Shown: in pieces, positions 55,642 through 64,000 of the stretch | Numbering within the stretch: position 1 is the first letter of the stretch | Layout: the number at the start of each line of letters is the position of its first letter | Assembly: GCA_900169235.1 (NCBI GenBank) | Contig: FWCC01000223.1 | Span: 1 to 64,000, forward strand | Direction: 5' to 3' | Length of the DNA: 64,000 nt | DNA from: Zarea fungicola | Lineage: Eukaryota > Ascomycota > Sordariomycetes > Hypocreales > Cordycipitaceae | Program-made: the position numbers and the translations under genes | Notes under the pieces: model-generated | Told to the model about the DNA's origin: nothing | Seen by the model: the letters and a program-made list of their open reading frames with translations, nothing else | Databases searched by the model: none

Positions 55642-56869
55642 TCATATGATTAAATCCCACAGCACCAGAAATGCACATAACCCACTCGCCGCGAAAAATG
55701 TATACCGCGCCGCACTAGGACGCTGTGCCGCCTTTTTCAGCTCCTTGTTGCCGCCGCCGACGTTGTCCCCCGTTGAGAGCGCGTCTGTCACCAGCTGTTC
55801 AATGTGTGCTGACTGTATCGCCAGATTATTGACCAGTAATGACTGCAACTCCGAGATTTCCAATAGTGATTTTTCAGCGGTTCTAGAACATGGAATCGTC
55901 AGCATAGTAATAACGACACACTGACTCTGAAGCCATCACCCAAGAAAATTTTGTAGACTTACTGCACTTTGGCCAGTGTGCTCTCATAATGTTTCATCAT
56001 GTCCTGATTGCCCTCCTCAAACATTTGCATCTGATCGTCCGTCAAGCCCTCGTTTCCAGCCCCATGCGTCGCATCACCTGCACTCCATGATGTGGACGAC
56101 GAGCCGTGCTCTACCTCTTTGCTCGCTGTCGACCTCATCGCACACGAAAAATCAGCAAAATCAGAGGCTGGCGCTGCCAAAAATCCACGCGACTTTTCGA
56201 GCTCCCGGGTCAGCCTCGTCTCCATCATGTCCTGCTGCGTCCTACAGCACTTCTCCAGCCTCTGCCGCAGAAACCACAATACACTGTCCCGATGCATCTC
56301 CGTCTGCTGCGCCATCCCCTCCGCCGCCGCCTGCTCCGCCGACTTCTTGGTCGTCGTCACCACACCGCCCGAGGCCCAGGAGCCGAGCGCGCCGAGCGCA
56401 CTCCCGTAAGTCTTTCGCACAATCGCCGCAGCTGTCTCCCGCCGCAGCTGCTCGGCGTCGTCGATGGCGCGGATGCTGGCGTTGAGCTCGCGAATCATTT
56501 GCTTCGCGTTTGCATCGACGTCTTCTCTTTCGCGGTCCGTGAGCACCCGCGGCTGGCCCTGTAATGTTCGTGATTGCGCCGCCCGTCGGGGTTGTGCTGT
56601 AGATAGATATGCTTGGCGTACGTCGAGAAGCTCCTTATGCAACGTTGCAATATGTGAGTTCTATAAAAAAAAATAACGCATGATTAGTCAAAAAGTTAAC
56701 CAGCTTCCCGGCGGGTTAAATCCCAGCTAACAATTCTGTATGCTTCCTTGAGAAACCCGTCTGTCTTTGCAAGGTCGAGCCTTGCTGTCGCTGGTGCAGC
56801 ATTTCGTTTACGAAGCAGCTCATTGAAGTCGCCCGTTAGGTCCCCTGTTGGCGGAGTTAGGACTTCCAT
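55642..56869 (-). CDS. UFE1: ER t-SNARE UFE1 (syntaxin-18 family)
   Basis: Three exons, 56869-56732, 56660-55963 and 55882-55642, 358 aa. Ufe1 is the Qa-SNARE of the ER for retrograde Golgi-to-ER fusion with Sec20, Use1 and Sec22. The N terminus MEVLTPPTGDLTGDFNELLR has the syntaxin-18 look (D-x-T-x-x-F). The N-terminal helical bundle follows in exons 1 and 2 (INSHIATLHKELLDVRQAYL at the first join). The SNARE motif runs over the second join (LAKVQTAEKSLLEISELQSL) to about residue 325. A single C-terminal anchor, RYTFFAASGLCAFLVLWDLI, ends the protein with almost no luminal tail. An acidic linker (GAGNEGLTDDQMQMFEEGNQ) precedes the SNARE motif. Confidence 0.9.
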
Positions 56870-57437
56870 GTTATGAGTGATGCGCGAATCCAATGTTTAT
56901 GCAATATCCTGAGCTTTGATCCGTAAGTTTGCAGGTCAGCAGAGGGTTGCAATTCGTCAACGATTCGCTGGCCTGAACTTGGTTTGGTATGTAGTGGGTT
57001 GTTGCCAGTCTGAAGCCTAATTAGGCTTAGTAATGCGCCACAGCCGTGTAAAACTGGTCATGCAAGCACGGCTGCCACAAGAGAAGTCAATTACAAATAA
57101 ACAAGAAGCAACTTTTTTCTTAACTATATTATCCTCTTCATTATTGTGAACTTGTCCTGCGCTGAGCTCGTCGTGCAGTGTAATTGTTCAGTGTCAAATA
57201 TGTAGCACGCTCGATTTTTGCCGCCCAGGTCAAACTGCATCCCTTTCGCTTATAAATTTGCCTGCATTATAGTCATAGAATTTCGTTTTTTAAAAGAATT
57301 ACTGGGCCATCTAATAAATTATACACATGGCGATACTCAAGTATCAGACTTTTTATCAGCTCTTCATCTGGAGGAACAGGATCGGGTTATTATCTTGACT
57401 CAGCTTCACTTTGATAAACGGCAGCGCATGTGACAGG
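56870..57437. other. intergenic, UFE1 promoter and LigD-like 3' flank
   Basis: 568 bp with AT-rich stretches. No gene seen. Confidence 0.45.
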
Positions 57438-58890
57438 TTAGCTGACAACAGGTTTCCATCCCATACGCGGTACAAAGTTGACGACACCTTCATCGCACAG
57501 AATCTCAGCCCCAAGGCGGCCAGTAACCACGCTACGCTCGTGGTCTCTACCACGAACATAGAAGGGATACGAAAATTGAGTGCCTGAGCCCGACTCCACA
57601 GTATTGGAGCTCTTGAAGTGCCACACTGTGCGGCCATTATCCTGCCTTGTTGGCACCATTCCGGAAGCATATCTGTCAATAGATAGGTACCATTGACGCT
57701 GATGAACACTACCAATTGAGTTTGAAGCGCCTGTATACGCGTTTGTGCCTCGAACCTCGTCATCCTCGAGCTCGCGCAGTTCCTTTTCCAGCGCCGACAC
57801 GATTGCGACGTCTTGATCCTGTAGCTGCGAGTTTGTCGGTGGAGCAACCTCCGCGTCAAAGTCATGGTGCTCGTTTGATGAGCTGGGGCTGGTTTCCTTC
57901 AATTGCGCTTTGGCTGTTTTGACACCACCTCGACGTCGGCGGGCCGACTTCTTTGTCCGGCTAGCTTTGGCGCGGCCTGCAGCATCCTCCTTCCTGGTAA
58001 GACGTATCTGTATCACGTATGGATCTGGGAGCTTTGAACCATGAAGACGGATTTTCATTTTGCGAGTCTGAAAGGCCGCATGCAGGAGCGACTGCTGCGT
58101 GGCAGGGAATGTTGATACTGGCGCACCATCGGCCTCATCCTCGGATGGCCCAGAATCCGGATCAACCGCAGGTGCATACTTGCTGCGGCGCGGGAGGACG
58201 GAGTAAGTGCCCGTATCCCAGATCATAAGCGAGCCTGTATCAGGCGAGGCGGTCTCAATCAAGTGATTCTTTTATTTTGTTAGTGACGTTGCTCGCCAGA
58301 CCATATGCAGGACTACGTGAGGAAGGACAACTGACCCATAAGGAGTGAATGCGTGTTTCGGTTGCATTTCGGTTCAGTTTGACACTGTTTGGGTCTCCAG
58401 GCAGGCCATACATGATGGCCCAGCTAACACTACTCGTCTCATTAATCTGTAACCGGAGATCATAGTGGGTTCCGGCGATGGGGTGATCGTGCTGATGGAT
58501 GACAAAGTGAGCGCCATTCGGTGAGCCAGCATGGGCTGTATAGAGGCTCGCATAGTCCCTGATGGAAAGCCTCGGAATATCATCCCCAATAGCAGGACCA
58601 ACGGCAACCTTTGCTAAATGGTCGGAAAAATGAGCTAAGTGGTCATCAAGAGCGATGGCCCCAGACTCTACGGCGGCAGCGGTGGGCCTCGGCTCGGGGC
58701 CGGGAGGGTTGGCGTCGGCGTCGGAGTTTTGGGCTGTAGCTACCGCGTCTACTTCGAGGCAGCCCTCAGAGCCATGCTCATTGCCGCTAGAGCTAGGGGC
58801 GTGAAGGGTCCATTGGAGATTTTTTCTTTTGATGCATGGGTTGGCTATAAGTTGGGGGCTAGCGGGGCGTTTGCTGGAGGAGGTGGCCAT
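57438..58890 (-). CDS. stand-alone LigD-type 3'-phosphoesterase-domain protein
   Basis: Two exons, 58890-58336 and 58268-57438, 461 aa, starting MATSSSKRPASPQLI. The intron (67 nt, CACTAAC branch) joins ETRIHSLW to NHLIETASPDTG. Residues ~120-250 match the LigD N-terminal phosphoesterase domain (PF13298), which in bacterial NHEJ ligase D trims 3'-phosphates and ribonucleotides from DNA ends. The expected metal and catalytic residues are present: His134 in HFVIHQHD, His142 and Asp144 with Arg146 in THYDLRLQ, and probably His182. The ligase and polymerase domains of bacterial LigD are absent. The N terminus is disordered, the middle has a basic nuclear-type run (SRTKKSARRRRGGVKTAK, about 290-310), and the C-terminal ~100 residues are unrecognised but orderly. 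A role in DNA-end repair is inferred. Confidence 0.85.
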
Positions 58891-59972
58891 GGCAGTCAAG
58901 TTGATGGAGAAGTCATGGCGACGATGATGTGGCGTCGTCCGAATGGATTTTGGAATTGGAGAGTGATATATGTCAATCTTTAAATGGACCTTGTGCAGTA
59001 AGTGCATTGATATGTAAATGCGATATATCTGACAGCGATGATTATTGTGCGGATATTTATGCATTGGCTAGGCTTACTGACTCGGCAAACATTTGGTACC
59101 GTCACCTAGATGGACTTTTTGGTGGAGATTGTCATATGCTTTGGTGAATGGAATGTGATGTAAGCCACAGCGACAGACCCCTCCAGTTGCAGAGCTACCT
59201 AGATTGGGCTCTACGATGTCATGCATGGATAAGTTGCAGAACAAACCGCTATTGACGTATGCAAAAATTCTAATAAAAATCTTTGGTCTACCATACTCCT
59301 CTGCATAATAGACATTGTAGCAGACATTCGACGAATTATACTGGTATAATAAAAACTCCGCGGGATGCCATGTTCGATGAAGCCCGTTGTATCCCAGACC
59401 CACTTGTCGAGCCGAACTGTGTGCCACTTTTGCCTCGGCACTGGCGATGCAGGAGCGGCTGCCATTGGCCAACACCGGCTGGAGGGGCCACTGAAAGCCA
59501 CTGGGGAGGCCGGTGTAACTTTACTCGGCTGACGTTCTGATGGTGTGCCCCAGGTTTTTTTTTTTTTTTTTGGCTCAGCCAGCCAGCCGCCTTCATCCGC
59601 TTGTCCCCCCAGCTTGTGGCAGCGCCAGATTTCAAATCTTACCGGCCTTCAAACAACCCATTTTTCTATTTCAACACCATCTCCGAAATTCTTATACCGT
59701 GACCGACATTTACAGAGTTGCTGGCTGCCTTTGGCATACACTCATCGCCTGCCCGAACTTTCTTCAAGCCCGTTCGACTCTTGTCATCGTTCGTTCGGGT
59801 TTCTCGGTCACTTCGGGCTCCGCCGCCAATAACAGGCGCAAGCTGCCGACTTCCATCCCAAGAAGCGGCCGCCATTCTTCAACGCGACCTGTCTCCCTGC
59901 TATCCCAGCACCCACCCGAGTCAAAACGGCCAACCAAACACGCACATACAACTCGCCTTAATCCTCTGAGCC
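58891..59972. promoter_or_regulatory. divergent intergenic region, LigD-like gene and PEX13
   Basis: 1.08 kb with a long T run at 59553-59570 and C/T-rich sequence in the last 300 bp before PEX13, as in fungal leaders. Open frames on both strands are without features. Confidence 0.4.
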
Positions 59973-61409
59973 ATGGCATCTCCTCCTAAGCCATGGGAGC
60001 GTGCTGGCGCTGGCACTGGCGCTGCAGGTACTTGACACTAAGTGGCCGGCAAACGGCTTTTCCAAAATTTGGGCCCATCATCATCATCCCATGCTGACCT
60101 CCTCTCGCTGCAGCATCGATGCCCGTTCCATCAGCCACCACAGCGACACCACTCGCAACATCAACAGTCTCTGCCGGTACATCGACGTCGACGTCGGCGC
60201 CTCCGCTCCCCGCCCTCCCTTCCTCTCTCACATCGTCTGTTAACCAGAACGCCTCCGCATACAGCCGTCCGATGGCTGGCACCATGGGTACGTCACCATA
60301 TGGAAGCGCCTATGGCGGTGCGTACGGCAGCGCATACTCATCCCCATACTCGAGCCCTTACTCCCGTCTCGGTGGCTACGGCGGCATGTATGGCGGCATG
60401 GGAGGGTACGGAGGAGGCATGTATGGTGGCGGCATGTACGGTGGTATGGGGGGCATGGGGGGCATGGGGGGCATGGGCATGAATGATCCCAACAGCTTAA
60501 CCAACCGTTTCAGCAACGGCACCGCTGCCACTTTCCAGATGCTTGAGGGCATTGTTGGGGCTTTTGGTGGCTTTGCGCAGATGCTCGAGAGCACATATAT
60601 GGCAACGCACTCCAGCTTCTTCGGTAAGCATTTCCCTTGATCCAAACTCGAAGGGATTACCACGTACTAACCACGCATTTTTTTTTTCAGCCATGGTTTC
60701 TGTCGCTGAGCAATTCGGGAATCTCCGCGACACACTGGGCTCCATCCTCGGCATATTCACCCTCCTGCGCTGGATTCGCACCCTCATTGCTAAAATCACT
60801 GGTCGCCCTCCGCCAGCCGATGCTACCGCCCTTACACCGGCTGCCTTTGCTCGCTTCGAAGGCCGCCCCGGCCCGGACGGCAGCCCTGGAGGTGCCTCCC
60901 GCGCCAGCAAGAAGCCCTTGCTCTTCTTCCTTCTCGCTGCGTTTGGCTTGCCTTACCTCATGTCCAAGGTGATTCGCTCAGTCGCCGCCAACGCCGAAGA
61001 GGAGGAGCGTCGCATGCACGAGCAAGCTCTTGCCGCCCAGCAGCCCGTCGACCCCTCCAAGCTCGAGTTTTGCCGCCTGCTCTTCGACTTTGCGCCTCCC
61101 CAGCAAGGCGGTGCCGCCGCTGGTATGGCACTCGACGCCAAAAAAGGCGATCTCGTTGCTGTACTCACTAAAAACGACCCCATGGGCCAGCCCAGCGAGT
61201 GGTGGCAGTGCCGCTCCCGCGATGGCCGCCAGGGTTATCTTCCTTCAACATACCTCGAGGTCCTCAAGCGACCCGGCCAGGATGCCAAGCAGATCAAGGC
61301 GATCGCTGACAACACACGCACAAACTCCCTTACTAGTGCCGTTTCGGAGGAGGGCAAGAAGGACTACGTCAGCGCCGATGGCATGCAAAGAGGTCACTTT
61401 TACTCCTGA
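59973..61409 (+). CDS. PEX13: peroxisomal import docking protein PEX13
   Basis: Three exons, 59973-60027, 60114-60623 and 60691-61409, give 427 aa. Pex13 is a peroxisome membrane protein of the import docking complex that binds Pex5 and Pex14. It starts MASPPKPWERAGAGTGAAGA, with the PPKPWER motif conserved in Pex13. Exon 2 holds a Tyr/Gly/Ser then Met/Gly-rich low-complexity region (about 95-160, YGGMYGGMGGYGGGMYGGGM), then SLTNRFSNGTAATFQMLEG. A membrane segment (KKPLLFFLLAAFGLPYLM, about 262-280) precedes an SH3 domain at about 314-383 (CRLLFDFAPPQ...EWWQCRSRDGRQGYLPSTYL). YG-rich segments of Pex13 are known to phase-separate in the import pore. It is convergent with DUS3. Confidence 0.94.
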
Positions 61410-61877
61410 GAACAAAAACATACGCCTAAGGAAGGGCCATTGCAGTGAAAGGACGGTTGACTGATGGCTATGCTGTATTTTTTTTTTTTGGTCTCTCTCC
61501 TTGGTAGAAGAGACGGGACGAGCTTGTATTGGGCCAGGCGAACTTGGCGTTTTTCTGTCTTCTTTAATTTTCTCCCAGTTAGGGAATCCTTTTGTATAAG
61601 AAAAGCTAATTTTACGACGCCATCAATTTTTGAGCACCTGTGGCAAAGCGGGTATAGCAGTTTTAGTACCTCGTCAGAATCTTTTAATCAAGATCTCGTA
61701 AAAAGGGATCAACGTGGATTCTATCCGAGCGAAGAAATACAAAAACAGATTACCATTTCAGCTCCTGCTTCATGATACTCTATTACCGAATACATAAAAC
61801 CGAAAATACTCCTCTATAATGCATGCCTTTACATCTCTCAACCAACGAAAACTTTATTAACAGGCCATTTTCCATTA
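61410..61877. other. intergenic, converging 3' flanks of PEX13 and DUS3
   Basis: 468 bp with a T run (61480-61489). The open frame at 61464-61775 has no support. Confidence 0.45.
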
Positions 61878-64000
61878 CTAGCCCTCAGCCTCGTATGAGT
61901 TGGACTTGTGCTTGGGCATAAACTGGAATCCAGGGTGGCAAGGACCAAGGAACATTTCCCTACAGAGAGAAAGGAAGAAAAAATGTTAGCTCAAAATTTT
62001 ATATTGGCATCCCTCTTATACAAAACTTGTATGTCATTGGGGGGAGAACGACGGGGTTCAACACTCACGAAATCTTGATCCAATCCTTGTAGTTGGGCGA
62101 CGCCATCAGCGTCTCCAAGTTATTGCGGCCATGGTACGCCGGCGGCCGCTCGTTGATGCTCGGCGGCAGCCTCTCCAGAAGACCAAGCGGCACATAGCGA
62201 TGCGCAAAGCTCAGCCACTCGAGCAGGAAGCGACGGGTGAAGCCCAGGCCCAGCTCGTCAGAGCCCCACGCCTCGAGACCGTAGCGCACGAACTTCTCAA
62301 TGTACGTGAGGCGCTCCGACGCCGACTTGTCCAGGTACTGGCCCTTTTCAATCTCCTCAAAGAGCCACGGCTTGATCAGAGCGCCGCGGCCCACCATGAC
62401 GGAGTCAACACGCGCCTCGTCAATGTGCTTGAAGTAGTCGACATGCGAGTAGCAGTCGCCGTTGCCAAGGAAGAAGAGGCGGCCGTCCTTGCTGTTGGCC
62501 TGCGTGCTGGGGTCCGGCTCGGCAACCGTGTCGGTCAGTGCGTCGCGCTGCTCGTTGTAGCCCTTGATGATGGCCGCGCACTCGCCAATGTAGCCCCAGT
62601 TGGCAAGTTTTGTGTAGCGCTGCTCGCGGCTGCGGCCGTGCAGCGTGATGGCCGCGCAGCCCGGCGCACCCAACCGCTCGCGGTGCTCCCGGGAGCCAAA
62701 CGCAAGGCGCTCAATTACGGCAGGCGCCGTGGGGCGGGAGCTGCGAACGCCCATGCGAATCTTGGCCGTAATGGGAATCTCGCCCGAGACGGCATTCATG
62801 CCGCGAATCATGCGCTCCAGCTTGCCGTGGGCCTCGAGCAGCGCCGAGCCGCCGCCCGACTTGTACACCATGTCGATAGGGCAGCCACAGTTGAGGTCGA
62901 TGAGACGCAGGTGCGGGCAGAACCGCGCGAGGGCATTGGCCGCCTTGGTCGTGACCCAGTGCGCGCTGCCCGAGATTTGCGCGCCGAAGCGGAGATCTCG
63001 GGAGTTGTCGTAGATGGGGATCTTGCCATTATACTTTGGCGGCTCAATCTCCGACTCGTGCGCCTTCATCAACGTCCAGTCAGCCTTGACGCCCTGCAGC
63101 AAGGGCATGCCGAGTGCCATCTCCGAGTACGTCAGCTGGCAGCCCATCTCGACACAAAGGCGGCGGAAGGGAAGGTTGCCCTGGGTGGTCAGCGGCGCGA
63201 GGGTTGGCGTCTCGGGCCCAAAATACAGACGGCGCTTCTCGGACGGCTTAAATGGCGGGTCAACAAACTGCGCACGATTCTCCTCAGCGGCCGTGGCAGC
63301 GCCGGCCACCTCCATCTCATCCTTTTGGCGGTGGTGGTTCTTGTTGTTGGACTTTGCCTCGCTGTCCAGCCAGGCAATATACTTGTCTGCATCGCTAAAG
63401 TCCAATCGCTTACGGCTCATATCAATCTTGGCAGACATGGCCACGATGTTGACGATGCCTGGTCGCGAATCCTCGGCTTCGCCGCCGTCAGCAGCCTCTG
63501 CGCCGCCGTCTTTCTTAACAAACTTGTTGTCTTTGCCCGAATTATCAATGAGAACAAGCTCTTTCCGACCATCCTCAAGCTCAATTTCTTTCATATGGCT
63601 CTGCACGAAACGGCACTTCCAACCTGACGGGCACCAGCCGTACTTGACAAAGACGGGGCATTTTCCCTCGAAGGTCTCGACATCGCCGCGACGACCCTCG
63701 GCGATGTATTTGCGGATATCGTGGCACATGCGGCACCGGTCGCCAAAGCGACACTCGCGCGGTGAAAACTCGGGGTAGAATGCGCGGCTGTTGCAAAGAG
63801 GAAGTGCATCGTCAAACTTGCCAAAGGATCGCTCTGTATTTTGTCCCTTGGCCTTCTTCTTCTTGCCACGCTTGCCGGCACCATCTCTGTCGTCACCTTC
63901 ACGACCCTCAGCAGCATCATCGTCACCAACGTGAGTATCGCCTGCCTCAGCAGCTGCCTTGGCGCGAAGTTCCGTGACGTCAATTAGGTATCTGTCGCAT
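61878..64000 (-). CDS. DUS3: tRNA-dihydrouridine(47) synthase DUS3, 5' end beyond window
   Basis: Partial: exon from 64000 (frame starts at 63999) to 62069, then terminal exon 61959-61878. The flavoenzyme reduces U47 in the variable loop of tRNAs, and some mRNA sites. Two CCCH zinc-finger-like segments lie at about 63800-63600 ([38 protein letters not shown]). The TIM-barrel Dus domain begins [24 protein letters not shown] and has the catalytic cysteine in [17 protein letters not shown], then KIRMGVRSS and [13 protein letters not shown]. The apparent stop after DWIKIS is really the GTGAGT donor of a 109-nt intron. The last exon adds [20 protein letters not shown], restoring the family C terminus. 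The N terminus is lysine-rich ([12 protein letters not shown]). The start codon is not in the window. Confidence 0.94.

Noticed and set aside
62131..63627. Plus-strand frame of 498 codons opposite DUS3
   Set aside because: Ala/Arg/Val-rich shadow of the DUS3 reading frame; no start context or domain.
1..64000. CRISPR arrays, bacterial operons, secondary-metabolite backbone genes, rRNA genes
   Set aside because: No regular spaced repeats, no backbone synthase and no rRNA signature were seen; the window is eukaryotic and mostly housekeeping.

Overview
This is a nuclear contig piece from a filamentous ascomycete, most likely a Sordariomycete and plausibly Hypocreales. The reasons are the gene families present, the short spliceosomal introns (about 50-140 nt, with GTRNGT donors, CTAAC/CTGAC-type branch sites and YAG acceptors), the mostly short spacing between genes, and traces of impala-type Tc1/mariner transposons. 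The order is inferred, not proven. All exon coordinates were worked out by hand from reading frame, splice consensus and family knowledge. No database search was possible.

Layout. 1-0.6 kb: the right end of a decayed Tc1/mariner element. 1.1-20 kb: housekeeping genes, namely RAD6/UBC2, a mitochondrial-type acetyl-CoA acetyltransferase, a CSN12-like PCI protein, a GPI-anchored SUN-family wall protein, MEF2, TVP15, a small LEA-like protein with a CRE/ATF-rich promoter, and DBP7. 22.5-29.5 kb: a large PPR protein (CYA-5/Pet309 type) preceded by a spliced uORF, phosphomevalonate kinase ERG8, and a small unknown two-exon gene. 29.5-40 kb: a gene-poor accessory-looking stretch with a 4.5-kb near-desert, a LURP-one/tubby-like protein, an unrecognised gene split by a mimp-like MITE exactly at a splice donor, a divergent SEC11-type signal peptidase tail-to-tail with an MBOAT/wax-synthase-like acyltransferase, and a small secreted-protein candidate. 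40.5-64 kb: housekeeping and metabolic genes again: an aldehyde dehydrogenase, ESF2, NMD3, an unknown conserved-looking protein, a DAL5-type transporter, a PaiB-like FMN-binding protein, aspartate aminotransferase, UFE1, a stand-alone LigD-type 3'-phosphoesterase-domain protein, PEX13 and DUS3 (cut by the right edge).

How the genes relate. There are no operons. Several genes serve linked core processes: ribosome biogenesis and export (DBP7, ESF2, NMD3), translation (MEF2, DUS3, and the PPR activator in mitochondria), ER/Golgi/peroxisome traffic (TVP15, UFE1, SEC11-like, PEX13), the mevalonate pathway (acetyl-CoA acetyltransferase, ERG8), and DNA damage (RAD6, possibly the LigD-like protein). 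Nothing here is clearly a new multi-gene system. The most unusual structure is the 303-bp MITE that split a GTAAGT donor and regenerated one at its far end.
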